DNA from: an uncultured Bacteroides sp.
Lineage (GTDB): Bacteria; Bacteroidota; Bacteroidia; Bacteroidales; Bacteroidaceae
Assembly (NCBI RefSeq): GCF_937912035.1
Contig: NZ_CALDPF010000031.1
Location: forward strand, 470,142 to 534,141
Length of the DNA stretch: 64,000 nt
Direction of reading: 5' to 3'
Position numbers and translations under genes: made by a program. Each line of letters opens with the position of its first letter. Position 1 is the stretch's first letter. This document shows, one piece after another, positions 53,790 to 63,987 of the stretch. A model generated the notes under the pieces. That model was not told where the DNA came from, did no database searches, and saw only the letters and a program-made list of their open reading frames with translations.

Positions 53790-56438
53790 ATGTCAAATAT
53801 TCGTTTTTTTAAAGGTGAAGAAAATGGAATAGTTATTGAAAAGGATGGTAACAAAGATTCTATTTTTGCAGAACAATATACAAAGGCTTTTAAACTAATA
53901 AAAGATTTATTGAGTCATCCAAGTGAGAACACTCTAAATATAGTTACATTTTGCGGAGAAAGAGGAGAAGGTAAGACTTCATGTATGTTATCAGTACGTG
54001 AACAATTAGATAAAGAATTTAATGAATACTCATTTTACAAATTACCTATCATAGATCCTGCTTTTTTTGATGAAGAACATAATATCATTCAGTTAATGCT
54101 TGGACAAATGTATCGAGCTTTTGAAAAAAGCTATAATATAGGAAACGGAGAAGATTTAAATCAAATAAAAGAAGTTGAAAGTTTAGCTCAAAGTTTTCAA
54201 AGGGCTAAATATTGTTTGAGCCAGTTGAAACAACCACGTGAAAGAATATATGATCCTATGGAGGATCTTAATTCATTAGCTGCTGCAGAAGATCTCAAAG
54301 AAAGTATTCGGATTTTAATAAAAGAATTCCTTAATTTTTACAAAAAAAGTGTATTTGTTATTTCCATAGATGACATAGATTTGAATATTGAGGGTGCTTA
54401 TGAGATGACAGAGCAGATTCGTAAATACTTCTTAAGTAATCAATGTCTACTTATGCTTTCGCTTAATGTAGACCAACTAATAGATGTTATTTCTAATTAT
54501 CTACAAAAGAAAGCAGTGAATCAATCTGTATTTGACTCTAATAATATGGCTTCAATGTATGTCACCAAGCTTATACCAGTTGGAAACCGTATTATAATGC
54601 CAAAAGTATATGATATATGTAACAAGCAACTTGATATTTACGAATCACATCAAGATGAACACCCTAAACACTATAACTCAATAAAAGAGGCTATCACTCA
54701 TTTAATTTATATCAAAACTAGATATTTATTCTATAATAGTAAAGGTGGTGTATCTCCTATTGTACCCAACAATCTTCGTTCTTTAAGACATTTACTTGGT
54801 ATGCTTATCAGTATGGAAGATTTTGTAAACAATAACGAGTCAGAAAAAAATAAGCATGTATTTAAAGCGTACTTCTTCCAAAATTGGATTCATCAATTAA
54901 ATAAAGAAGACCAAAAATATGCTAATCTCTTAACAACCACAGATGATGCTACAATAATAAACAAAATGGTTGTTTCATATTTATCTCAATATATAACAGA
55001 TGAAGCAAAATCTGATGGTTCTTTAATTGCAAATATTCTGAAACCACAAAATTATAGTTACAATATTTCTGTTGGAGATGTATTTTATATTATTCACCAT
55101 TTGGAAAAAAGTAATGTTAACCAAGAGCTTAGAATGATGCTATTCTTTATTAAATCATTTTATAGCATTAGATTGTATGAGTATTATGATATAATCACAG
55201 AACATGATGGAGAAATGTTTCCTGAACCTCAAGAAGGAGGTGAAATATTTAAGAGTGATGGATGGTTTAAAAGGGCAAATGTTTTGCAAAAACTAGTAAA
55301 TGGTGCATATTTTACATTTGACTCGGACGACTTATTACCCAATACAGTAGAAGGACGCATGAGCAGAGATCTAAAACTTATTAATGCTATGAAGTTAACA
55401 AACCTTGTAATTAGAGAGCTCAAAACAGGGATGGATAAGTTTGAAGAAATGAACGAAGAGGAACAAACCATTTTTAAAAATCGTTTTCGTACAGCTGAGT
55501 TTTTTGCTCTTACAACCAAACGACCTATTTCAAGAAGAAAAGCTGACCAAATAGATCGAATGAGAAGAGATTATTCAGAACCTTTTCATCTATCAGATGT
55601 AAATTTAGGTACAGGATACATTGTTTTTGATGTAACGGCACCATTTTATAATGTTTTGAATTTAAAATACACTTATAGTCGTTTTTCTTATTTAAGAGGT
55701 AAAGAAGATACTGAAGACCGTGATAGATTCTATAATTTTGCTCTGCAGCATGAATGGTCTTTACTTCGAGATATGATGAAGTATGTAAAATTAAAATTAG
55801 ATAACGAACAGAATGAAGATAAGAAAACATATAAAGAACTTGTAGATTATTCCGAAGATGAACTTAATAAAGGAATAATGAAATTAGCCTCAAATGCAAC
55901 AATAAGAAATGGTGAAGTTCTGAGTGCATTGACTGAACTTATGCTGAACTTAAGAACTAACATGCATAACAAAAAAGACAATTCCAAATTGTTGTCTCAG
56001 TTCTATACTACAATAATGAAATCAGATATGAGAACATATCGAAACGTGGGAACTGGTAAGCCTTATTATATACAATTTGTATTTCTTGAAGCTATCATTC
56101 AATTGCTTAAAAACTCAGAACAAAACTCTTTGCTTATGGAAATATATGAAAGTGGTATCGATTCAGCAACTACAACTGAGGATGATGTACTTTCGGTTTT
56201 CAAGGATTTTTTTGCATTGAACTTCAAAACTAAGAAAAAATCAGCCATTCAAACAGATTTAGGAAAAAGATACCCGGAATACGAATCACGCATTGCTCCA
56301 TCAGATTGGGATAAAATGTTCCCTGACGATAAAAAATCTTATCAACGTTCAGAAATTGTTTCGATATTTAAAGACAACTTCAGCATAATGACTGGAAAGG
56401 TGAAAGCTAATGATATATATATTGATGAAGAAGATTAA
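53790..56438 (+). CDS. rdrA: RADAR defence system ATPase RdrA
   Basis: 882 residues, no signal. P-loop ATPase of the KAP/STAND-like group: Walker A GERGEGKTS at 56-64, Walker B VFVISIDDIDL with Asp194-Asp195, then a sensor region LSNQCLLMLSLNVDQL, followed by a long helical C-terminal half with no known catalytic motif. Size and, decisively, the adenosine deaminase-like gene 8 bp downstream match the two-gene RADAR phage-defence system, in which RdrA forms a ring and works with RdrB to deaminate adenosine or adenine nucleotides after infection. Low GC compared with the ICE genes before it, so it is probably cargo acquired separately. Confidence 0.85.
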   Translation: MSNIRFFKGEENGIVIEKDGNKDSIFAEQYTKAFKLIKDLLSHPSENTLNIVTFCGERGEGKTSCMLSVREQLDKEFNEYSFYKLPIIDPAFFDEEHNIIQLMLGQMYRAFEKSYNIGNGEDLNQIKEVESLAQSFQRAKYCLSQLKQPRERIYDPMEDLNSLAAAEDLKESIRILIKEFLNFYKKSVFVISIDDIDLNIEGAYEMTEQIRKYFLSNQCLLMLSLNVDQLIDVISNYLQKKAVNQSVFDSNNMASMYVTKLIPVGNRIIMPKVYDICNKQLDIYESHQDEHPKHYNSIKEAITHLIYIKTRYLFYNSKGGVSPIVPNNLRSLRHLLGMLISMEDFVNNNESEKNKHVFKAYFFQNWIHQLNKEDQKYANLLTTTDDATIINKMVVSYLSQYITDEAKSDGSLIANILKPQNYSYNISVGDVFYIIHHLEKSNVNQELRMMLFFIKSFYSIRLYEYYDIITEHDGEMFPEPQEGGEIFKSDGWFKRANVLQKLVNGAYFTFDSDDLLPNTVEGRMSRDLKLINAMKLTNLVIRELKTGMDKFEEMNEEEQTIFKNRFRTAEFFALTTKRPISRRKADQIDRMRRDYSEPFHLSDVNLGTGYIVFDVTAPFYNVLNLKYTYSRFSYLRGKEDTEDRDRFYNFALQHEWSLLRDMMKYVKLKLDNEQNEDKKTYKELVDYSEDELNKGIMKLASNATIRNGEVLSALTELMLNLRTNMHNKKDNSKLLSQFYTTIMKSDMRTYRNVGTGKPYYIQFVFLEAIIQLLKNSEQNSLLMEIYESGIDSATTTEDDVLSVFKDFFALNFKTKKKSAIQTDLGKRYPEYESRIAPSDWDKMFPDDKKSYQRSEIVSIFKDNFSIMTGKVKANDIYIDEED

Positions 56439-56446
56439 AAATAATT

Positions 56447-58660
56447 ATGGACTTTCAAAGAGCAATTATAAAATGTCTATTTTATGACATCTCACCAGAT
56501 ATATTTTTAAGTATAAAAGAATCTAAAAAACCAATATCTGCATTTCGATCTCAATTAGTATCATTACTATCAAAAGAACTTCCTTCATTTACATCTAGGG
56601 AAATGGAGAAACTTGTAGATTTTGAGTTACAAAAGATATCAGAAGATGATTTATGGATCTATCCTTTTGAAAAGGTACATACATTGAGTTTGGAATTTTT
56701 AGATATAGACGATCTTTATCATCCATTTATTAAGAATGATAATGCTTTACGATGGAACGAAACAACACGATATACTGGTGAAGATTTGTTTACATGTTCT
56801 AGAGTCGCCGAAGCACACAACAATAGCATAACATATCACTGGGATACACCTTTAGCTATTGGAACAAATAACAATATTGAAGTTGCAGATATACATTTTC
56901 ATATGAGCTCATCATATGATGCTTTTGATTTAGCCTGGATTGTATGGATGAACAATTTCGATGCTGAAAATTCGGAATATATTTCTCAAGCGGCTATTAT
57001 AAGATATGTTCTATTTAAATATCTTATTCGAGGTGAAGAATTGGATTATAACTTACTCATGAGCATATTTGAGTCATCTTTTATTTTCAAAAGGCAAGTA
57101 CATAATGTATATGATAGGATAAGTACAATAATATCACCGTACATAAATTACCCTGGAGGAAAGAAATGGGATTATGCTATATCAGGTAATTATTTAGGTA
57201 ATAATATTATTAATTCTCCGTATTCTTTATTTTGGGGCGAGAGACGATTATCTGAGCATTTTTTTTATAAAATGTGCCAAAATAATAAAGATAATGAACT
57301 CAAAAAAATTTATCCATTTTACTATCTATATAATATCATTAAAATAAATCTTCGTAAAGAAGCAATTTTAAATAATGGACTGATTGGACTGAAAAATTTT
57401 CAAAGCCTAACCAAGTATAAAGGTCTCAATCCAATACAGAAAATCTGTGATCTTTATGGGTTGCAAACGTCATCTTTACTAAATATACCAGTTGAAGCAC
57501 GTTTTGGATATTCATTTAACAAAGATAATGATGAAGAAGAAAAGAAATTCATCAATACTGTAATTGAAAAAATTCATTACTGTGTTACATCTCCGCTATT
57601 AAGATACAATGACATATCTACTAATATATACCAAAGCAACAACATTGATATTAGCTATGTGCTCTCTATTTCTAAAATAGAATGTAAATCCCAAGAATAC
57701 TTAAAAAGAAGAATAAAACAAATAGATAAACAGCTATATTTATATATAAGGAACTTTAGTGGGAACAATAATGAAATACCATGTACAGGTATTGATTTTG
57801 CAGGTTCTGATACATTGTGCAGGCCATTCGTATTTGCAAAAACCATTGAAAAAATTCGAAAAATGGGATGTAATAATCTTACTTACCATGCAGGAGAAGA
57901 TTTTTTTGATCTGATTGATGGAATACGTACTATTGATGAGATTCTGATTTTCTTAAATTGGGAAAAAGGTAACAGGCTTGGCCATTGCCTATCATTATTC
58001 ACTGACGTTGATAATTATTACAATAAACGTCACTATAATATGGTATTACCCAAAGGTATATTACTTGATAATTTAGTTTGGCTTTTAAATAAAGAAAGTG
58101 AGTTCGCTTTATCAATAAATCAATCTTCAAAAGTAAATATAGAAAATGAAGTGTCTAAGTTATATAAGTATATTTACAAACGTCAATTACCAGCAGATCC
58201 ATATCATGAATTGTTTAACGATCCTACAAATTTAGATAGCAAACGATATTATACAGATGTTATATTTAGACAAAATGAAATTATTACTTGGCAAATACCT
58301 AAAGATTTCGTTATAAGAGAAATATTAAAAAAAGTCCAAAATAAAATTCTCAATCAAATACGCAAAAGAAATATACATATTGAGACCTGTCCTACATCCA
58401 ATTTATTGATTGGTTTTTTTGACAAGTATAATGAAATTCCTACATCCCATCTATCAAATAATACCAATATTTCAGCTTCAATTAATACAGACATAAAAGG
58501 CTCAGTTGGCACGTCACTTATTAATGAATACGAGCTTGTTCGATTAAGTTTAATAAAAAAAGGTACTCCTAAATCTTATGTAGAATCATTTCTTCAGAAA
58601 ATAGGGCGAGAAAGCATAAATGCTAAATTTAAAAGTTACCAGATTACATCTTCTCCTTGA
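56447..58660 (+). CDS. rdrB: RADAR defence system adenosine deaminase RdrB
   Basis: 737 residues. An adenosine deaminase-like metal-dependent hydrolase with a long insertion. The metal ligands can be followed through the chain: His150 and His152 in VADIHFHMS, His481 and Glu484 in YHAGED, His513 in NRLGHCL and Asp682 in INTDIKGS. The HxH, HAGE, GH and D series is complete, so the enzyme should be active. Ordinary nucleoside deaminases are about 340 residues; the doubled length and the ATPase gene just upstream identify the RADAR deaminase, which acts on RNA adenosine and/or ATP pools and forms a large shell. The operon has no third gene downstream on the same strand. Confidence 0.86.
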   Translation: MDFQRAIIKCLFYDISPDIFLSIKESKKPISAFRSQLVSLLSKELPSFTSREMEKLVDFELQKISEDDLWIYPFEKVHTLSLEFLDIDDLYHPFIKNDNALRWNETTRYTGEDLFTCSRVAEAHNNSITYHWDTPLAIGTNNNIEVADIHFHMSSSYDAFDLAWIVWMNNFDAENSEYISQAAIIRYVLFKYLIRGEELDYNLLMSIFESSFIFKRQVHNVYDRISTIISPYINYPGGKKWDYAISGNYLGNNIINSPYSLFWGERRLSEHFFYKMCQNNKDNELKKIYPFYYLYNIIKINLRKEAILNNGLIGLKNFQSLTKYKGLNPIQKICDLYGLQTSSLLNIPVEARFGYSFNKDNDEEEKKFINTVIEKIHYCVTSPLLRYNDISTNIYQSNNIDISYVLSISKIECKSQEYLKRRIKQIDKQLYLYIRNFSGNNNEIPCTGIDFAGSDTLCRPFVFAKTIEKIRKMGCNNLTYHAGEDFFDLIDGIRTIDEILIFLNWEKGNRLGHCLSLFTDVDNYYNKRHYNMVLPKGILLDNLVWLLNKESEFALSINQSSKVNIENEVSKLYKYIYKRQLPADPYHELFNDPTNLDSKRYYTDVIFRQNEIITWQIPKDFVIREILKKVQNKILNQIRKRNIHIETCPTSNLLIGFFDKYNEIPTSHLSNNTNISASINTDIKGSVGTSLINEYELVRLSLIKKGTPKSYVESFLQKIGRESINAKFKSYQITSSP

Positions 58661-58972
58661 TCGTTTTATTATTCTTAATTAAGCCTCAATAAAAATCATG
58701 TATTCTCGTAATTTCATTGTTATATAACTTGGTGCCCATTAAAACAAGATTTATGATGACACGAAAAGAAATCACAAAAATTATGATGCAATGCGAGGTG
58801 GACAATGCAGTATAAAAATCCAAGCTTGCTGAGCACAATATTCTTGCATCGATAAACTGTAAAAGCAGTTAAATAAATAATACATAGCTTTCTGATAGAA
58901 GACGAATCAAATATAGGCCCAATAAGCTGTTTTGAGAATCATATTTTCTCTTTTTACTTATATCATTCGCAC

Positions 58973-59003
58973 TTTTGTCCCCAAAGTAACATCGGGGACA
59001 AAA
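58973..59003. repeat. Hairpin TTTTGTCCCC / GGGGACAAAA
   Basis: Perfect 10-bp arms (58973-58982, 58994-59003) around an 11-base loop, with no gene end closer than about 235 bp. Could be a terminator remnant or a recombination site. Confidence 0.5.
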
Positions 59004-59101
59004 TTCTATCAATTGATATATTTTCAAGTTTTCAAATAAATTTTATAACTTTCACTACACACCTATGTTATTGACGAAAAATAATGTTGAGTAAGAATAT
59101 G

Positions 59102-59148
59102 GGATGCCAGAGCTCCTATTCTGTGAGCACTGACATCCTTTTCTTTTT
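59102..59148 (+). terminator. Terminator-like hairpin
   Basis: GGATGCCAGAGCTC (from 59102) pairs with GAGCACTGACATCC (to 59138) with two mismatches, followed by TTTTCTTTTT. It lies 440 bp after RdrB, so the gene it originally served may be missing. Confidence 0.55.
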
Positions 59149-59237
59149 GTCCATTTTCACCTGTATTAAAGTGGACGAACGTGTATTTAACTTATTTTGT
59201 ATTAAAAATACAGATTAACAATTGGAGAATTTCTCCA

Positions 59238-61226
59238 TCAAAGTACTTTGATGGTTGATTTACAACCAGCTTGAATACCTCGCAGTAATCGGTTTTTTGC
59301 AGCGTCCTCAAATTTATTGATTTCATCGGTAAACCAGTCTCCCTTATCTTTAACTATTTCCATCATTTCTTTAAGTTTTAAGCTTAACCCATCCAAGACA
59401 TCTTCGTTACCAAAATTTTTATATTTAGCCATAGGCATATTATTACTGAATTTTGAATTCATACCTCTGCTAATAAGACACAAATTTCCAAAACTATGTA
59501 ATCCTGTTGATTTATCTAATACTGGATAACCAGTCATTGGCGTTTGAGGATAAAAATGTTCTACAGATGTTCGATATGAAAACTCAAATTTAGAATATTT
59601 TCTAGGGTTTGTCTTCCATGTCAGGTAGTCATAGAAATTGAATATAAAGTTTTCTACATCGCAACCTCTATCAATAAAATCCCAACAAATACTATTATTT
59701 TCCGCACTTCCCTCATTCTTGTATATTATATCCTCGAATTCTGTTTTTTTTTCGCATAAATACCTGTCAAGCATGTAAGTACAAGCGAGTTTATATAAAT
59801 AGTCACGGAAATCAGAAAGGTTAATTGTTTCTTCTTTATAAATGTAGAAAAGAACTGCATTCATCCAATATTTGTAAATCTGAGTTGGAGCAGAAACATG
59901 AAACATTGCCTCAAGCATTCTAATATCCTTACTCATTTCATCTTCACTGTCATTGCCAGTAAAAGTTCCAATATAATTCGTTTTACTACTATCGTATTTC
60001 TTAAGAGACTTCAAACTCCAACTTTCTTTGGAATTATAATATTCCCTTTTAATGATATACATATCAAAAAGATTGCGCATTTGCAGTAGTGTCATAATAA
60101 ACTTCTTGACAAATCTGGCTTTATCTTTGCAAGAATTAATAACAGTAGAGAAAATATCAATCAAACGCTTATCATCTAATTTAATTTCTTCATCAATATT
60201 ATCTTTATACTCATTCTCATCAAAAAAATACATGATTTTAAGGGTATGTAGCAAGAAGTTTGGGAAATTGATAATTGATCCAAATCTATCATTCCCTTTC
60301 TCTCCAGAATCATCAGGTATTGTGTATTTTACATTATTTAACGCATCTTCAAAAAGTTTCTCAATAGTCCTTGACACATATTCTGATGTTTCCTCTTTAT
60401 CATCATCCCAGCCAACAATGTTGATATAATCTATATATATGTCATCAAATTTTTTTTCTGTCAAATCAACCCAATTCTTAGAAAATAGAATGGTTCTAAG
60501 CTGTGGTTTAAAATTCATCTGCACATAAGTATCCATGTCAGAACATGCTTCCCATATATCATTGAAAAGTAAATGATATTTCTTATCTATACAATTCATT
60601 AAACTTGCTTTTAGGACTTCATGCTTTTCTAATTGTTCACCTCTTGAATTCATTATTTCAAAATAATGATTTAGCTCAGTATCCTGAGGTACAGGTATCC
60701 TCATTATAATGACTTTTGATAGAAGATAGTTAACGAAGTCTATAAGATTTATACCCTTTTCTTCAAGAATATTTAGAATATTTTTTTGCATAATGCGGTA
60801 GACCTCTGCTATGCTACTAGCCCCCGAATTATCATATAGCTGATTCTCGGATAACTGTCTAATCGCTTCGTCTGCTTCATGTCTATGATCATATGATAGA
60901 TTTGACTTATCAAACCAACTGACAAGAACTTTGCATTCCTCAAAAGATCGTAGCAAACTCAGTAGTATTGTTAATGTTGTCAATCTTTGCTGCCCGTCTA
61001 TAATCTCAAAATATTCCTGTCTGTCTTTATATCTTACAAACACAACAACAGAACCTATATAGTAATTTTTACTACTATTAAACGAAGCATAGTCTGTAAT
61101 GTCTTCAATTAATTGCAGAGCTTCATTTTCTCCCCAATCGTAATTTCTCTGATAAATTGGTATAACATATCGTCCTTCTGAAAGTAACGACTTAATATTT
61201 AGGGGTTTTATTTCCTGACTATTCAT
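59238..61226 (-). CDS. DUF262-DUF1524 protein, GmrSD-like
   Basis: 662 residues from the Met at 61226 (MNSQEIKPLNIKSLL); a longer frame to 61289 would overlap the preceding gene more. The N-terminal DUF262 domain has IPIYQRNYDW at about 22-31 and IIDGQQRLTTL at about 79-89, the NTP-using motif of GmrS/SspE proteins. The C-terminal DUF1524-like HNH part shows VEHFYPQ, then LHSFGNLCLISRGMNSKFSNNMPMAKYK. This is the architecture of type IV/GmrSD restriction factors that cut modified or phage DNA. The start overlaps the upstream gene by 8 bases (ATGAATAG), so the two DUF262 proteins are made together. Ends inside the perfect palindrome CATCAAAGTACTTTGATG. Confidence 0.85.
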   Translation of the reverse strand: MNSQEIKPLNIKSLLSEGRYVIPIYQRNYDWGENEALQLIEDITDYASFNSSKNYYIGSVVVFVRYKDRQEYFEIIDGQQRLTTLTILLSLLRSFEECKVLVSWFDKSNLSYDHRHEADEAIRQLSENQLYDNSGASSIAEVYRIMQKNILNILEEKGINLIDFVNYLLSKVIIMRIPVPQDTELNHYFEIMNSRGEQLEKHEVLKASLMNCIDKKYHLLFNDIWEACSDMDTYVQMNFKPQLRTILFSKNWVDLTEKKFDDIYIDYINIVGWDDDKEETSEYVSRTIEKLFEDALNNVKYTIPDDSGEKGNDRFGSIINFPNFLLHTLKIMYFFDENEYKDNIDEEIKLDDKRLIDIFSTVINSCKDKARFVKKFIMTLLQMRNLFDMYIIKREYYNSKESWSLKSLKKYDSSKTNYIGTFTGNDSEDEMSKDIRMLEAMFHVSAPTQIYKYWMNAVLFYIYKEETINLSDFRDYLYKLACTYMLDRYLCEKKTEFEDIIYKNEGSAENNSICWDFIDRGCDVENFIFNFYDYLTWKTNPRKYSKFEFSYRTSVEHFYPQTPMTGYPVLDKSTGLHSFGNLCLISRGMNSKFSNNMPMAKYKNFGNEDVLDGLSLKLKEMMEIVKDKGDWFTDEINKFEDAAKNRLLRGIQAGCKSTIKVL

Positions 61227-63036
61227 TGCTGTGAAATTTATTAAGCTGTTGAAACATGTTCGCAATTGCCTCACATTTAGTACAAGCAATGCTTGATAGA
61301 CTCTCCTGGCTGATATTTATAATATCATAAGGATTTTGGGCATCATGTACAACTCTTAGCATGGATTCTCTATCACATGCATAATTATCTGTAGATGCTA
61401 ATTGTACTACTGGACTTTCAAGTCGTAAAGTATAAGCCCAAATAAAAAATTTGGGTACTACCTTATCTAATTCCTCAAAACCAAATTTATCTATGTAGTA
61501 AAGCAGTAAGGTGTCAAACATGTTCCTTACATATTTGTCTCCAGTTCTTCCAGCTCCTTCATAATCATTGATTAGTTCAATGATATGTTTAGCTAATCCA
61601 TTTTCTGAATATGATTCGATAGAGTGGATTTTATGATATAGTTTTATATAGTGACGTACCATATCAAAAAATCTGCTACCGTTAATTATCTGACTGTTTA
61701 TATTAAACGGGTATTCTAGCTTATTTTGATCAATATATCTTACTGGATCATTTGCATACAACTCAGCAAAGATATGAGCAATAACTTCCATTTGATAAAA
61801 TGGATAGCGTTTTCCATCCTTTAAAGAGACACCTTTAAAAGTATCTATATTATTTTTTGTGAAGTATCGAGCACTCTTTCCTAAAGACCATCGTTTAGCT
61901 CGATATAATGTTAAAAATATATCTTTAAGAAAATCAGTTTTTTGCTTTTGCCACATATCTATATTTAAAGAATCAGTATCAGACATCACTGCTATTTCTC
62001 TAAGATGGTATGCTTTTAATAAGTCATGAACTTCTAAATCTTTTCCACGAGCATTTTGCGAATCAAAAAATTGAAAAGCCTCTGAAATATCGGATAATTC
62101 TATTACTACAAATTCACATTTTTGCAGAAGAAAATCAAGTAATGACTCATCAAAATCATTTTGTCGAGTAGTCATTACATGTAAGTTCTCAACAACATTA
62201 TGCAGAGAGTATCTATTTTCAAACTTTACATTCTTAGAAAATTTTGATAGCTTAGAGATAATATCACCATATTTACTATCTTTTATTTTACTATCTATCT
62301 GCTCTAACATTTTGTTTATGAGTAGGCACAAGGATACTATACGTTGTTGGCCATCAACTATTTCATTATCATTTAAAACCAGTGTTCCAAGACGATATTG
62401 CTCTTTTCCACGAAAAAATATTAAATCATTGATAAGTTGATTTATATTCTTTGCAGTCCATTTATATGGACGTTGATAAGGAGGAATGATCAATTTGTCA
62501 AATGGAATAGTCCCCACCTTCTTGATAGATGTTTCTGGCTGTTTTGATACAGAAGTAACTTTTATTTGATAGGCAAGATTAGGTATAGCTTCTTGTCCTC
62601 TTTGGTTTGGGAAGAGTTGGTTATTACTATTTACAAATGACTCTATTATTGGGTCGAATAAAGAAATAATCTTAGTAAAACACTCTTTAAGTTCTTCTAT
62701 TGTTACAATATCATAATTAACTTCACAAAGACCTTGATTCATGTCTTGACATTTTCTCCATTGAATTTCTCCATCGCTATGAACTTGCTCACGTAGATAC
62801 TTTAAAAATGGCTTGTATTGTTCGTTTCTGAACTTTCCTTCAAAGTGTAATTGAACTTTACCTTGATATAGTTCATAATGAATATCCATATCTTTCAAAA
62901 TAGTAGATATTTGGATATATCTACTAGAACGCCATGAACGTGCAGGGCAATGGCATTTCAAATATTTCTCAGGCCAATTGCTGAGAATAAATAATTTTAT
63001 CTGCTCAAATAAGTCATTGTCTATCCAAATACTCAT
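61219..63036 (-). CDS. DUF262 protein with extra N-terminal domain, no nuclease end
   Basis: 605 residues. About 165 N-terminal residues form a separate domain I do not recognise (HYELYQGKVQLHFEGKFR, alpha/beta pattern). The DUF262 domain follows with IPPYQRPYKWTAKNI at about 187-201 and EIVDGQQRIVSL at about 226-237, then helical sequence to the end. The DUF1524-type HNH signature of its partner is not seen, so it may be the sensing or NTP-binding subunit of a two-protein system. First gene of the pair; its TAG stop overlaps the partner's ATG. A chromosomal housekeeping role is unlikely in this defence context. Confidence 0.82.
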   Translation of the reverse strand: MSIWIDNDLFEQIKLFILSNWPEKYLKCHCPARSWRSSRYIQISTILKDMDIHYELYQGKVQLHFEGKFRNEQYKPFLKYLREQVHSDGEIQWRKCQDMNQGLCEVNYDIVTIEELKECFTKIISLFDPIIESFVNSNNQLFPNQRGQEAIPNLAYQIKVTSVSKQPETSIKKVGTIPFDKLIIPPYQRPYKWTAKNINQLINDLIFFRGKEQYRLGTLVLNDNEIVDGQQRIVSLCLLINKMLEQIDSKIKDSKYGDIISKLSKFSKNVKFENRYSLHNVVENLHVMTTRQNDFDESLLDFLLQKCEFVVIELSDISEAFQFFDSQNARGKDLEVHDLLKAYHLREIAVMSDTDSLNIDMWQKQKTDFLKDIFLTLYRAKRWSLGKSARYFTKNNIDTFKGVSLKDGKRYPFYQMEVIAHIFAELYANDPVRYIDQNKLEYPFNINSQIINGSRFFDMVRHYIKLYHKIHSIESYSENGLAKHIIELINDYEGAGRTGDKYVRNMFDTLLLYYIDKFGFEELDKVVPKFFIWAYTLRLESPVVQLASTDNYACDRESMLRVVHDAQNPYDIINISQESLSSIACTKCEAIANMFQQLNKFHSNE

Positions 63037-63159
63037 AATTCGGAATATAATTTGATTATTAATAGTTTTTTAAAATGTCTCATTGCATTTCGTTTTATTA
63101 TATAGTCCCAGATTGAATATATAAGAAGAATACCTTAGTTCTTAAAGCTTAATGTTGTA

Positions 63160-63987
63160 TTATCCAATTCTTACCATCCCTGCCAACTGCACGAAATAAT
63201 CATTTGACCAAATATCAAGTTCTTTTGGATTGCGTACGAAAGGCAATACATCTTCTTTCACTTGTTTTATATCAGCTGTAGAGAGACGCTCAATGAGTTT
63301 TTCTTTAAATAACTCTGGAGTAATATTCTCATTGTTAAACTGCTTACATCGTTCTGCCAAATGAGTAAAATCTAACGAAACATTATGACGTACATACCAT
63401 TCAAAATCGTACCAATCACGACCTTTGACTCTATTCTTCCACACACGATAGACCAGTGCGTGCATCTTGCCTGCAAACAAGTCTGGAAGTGTAAAACAGC
63501 GGGTCATAAATGAATGTGGTTGAAGCAATAGCTTTTGTTCCGTCTTGAAGTTCAACGGTGGACAAGTATCTACTTCAATCTTTATCTTTATTGACTTCTC
63601 CGTCTGGAAAGTCACATCATATACATCGGTATTATCCTTAAGGAATGCTGATTCGACCTTTCCGAAATTCTTCTTATCTTTTTTCTTTATTTCAACCTCA
63701 CGACCTACCATTGCAAAGGCATCAACGATAGCAGGGAAATATTTCGTAAAATCGAACTTATCATCTTGTACAAGCAGTGAGAAATCCATATCCTCACTGA
63801 AACGTTGCAAGCCATAAAAGATTCTCAAGCAAGTTCCGCCATAGAACGCAGCCGACTCAAAGAAGCCTCCGGCATACAAACCTGCAAGTATCATTTGTTG
63901 GTTCACTTCAAATATCGCATTTCGCTTATTTTGCTCCGTTGTTAGATCATAACGGGAGAGCATATTGTCGAATATTTCATTTTTCAT
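63160..63987 (-). CDS. AbiEii/AbiGii-type nucleotidyltransferase toxin
   Basis: 275 residues. Nucleotidyltransferase fold: GGT at 50-52 in AFYGGTCLRI, then RFSEDMDFSL with Asp66 and Asp68, a third acidic residue in IEVDTCPPLNF, and the later LFAGKMHALVYR and RVKGRDWYDFEWY motifs of the AbiEii family. Members transfer nucleotides to tRNA or other targets and act in abortive infection or as type IV toxin-antitoxin pairs. The partner antitoxin normally lies directly upstream; here that position is past the window edge, where only a TAA at 63994-63992 is visible 4 bases before the start. Confidence 0.88.
   Translation of the reverse strand: MKNEIFDNMLSRYDLTTEQNKRNAIFEVNQQMILAGLYAGGFFESAAFYGGTCLRIFYGLQRFSEDMDFSLLVQDDKFDFTKYFPAIVDAFAMVGREVEIKKKDKKNFGKVESAFLKDNTDVYDVTFQTEKSIKIKIEVDTCPPLNFKTEQKLLLQPHSFMTRCFTLPDLFAGKMHALVYRVWKNRVKGRDWYDFEWYVRHNVSLDFTHLAERCKQFNNENITPELFKEKLIERLSTADIKQVKEDVLPFVRNPKELDIWSNDYFVQLAGMVRIG

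Larger units (their letters stand above)
58661..59237. other. 577-bp intergenic region between RADAR and the DUF262 pair
   Basis: Convergent 3' ends on both sides. Holds a perfect 10-bp hairpin TTTTGTCCCC/GGGGACAAAA (58973-59003), a terminator-like hairpin (59102-59148), and the palindromes TGTATT/AATACA near 59190-59215 and GGAGAATTTCTCC (59224-59236). A 20-codon frame at about 58753-58815 (MMTRKEITK) has no support. Its extent and hairpins suggest a junction left by gain or loss of genes. Confidence 0.5.

Noticed and set aside
53790..56438. Housekeeping KAP-NTPase rather than RdrA
   Set aside because: The ATPase motifs alone would allow it, but the long deaminase gene 8 bp downstream and the defence neighbourhood fit RADAR far better.
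58753..58815. 20-codon ORF (MMTRKEITK) after RdrB
   Set aside because: Too short, no recognisable domain, isolated from neighbours; could be a gene remnant but nothing supports it.
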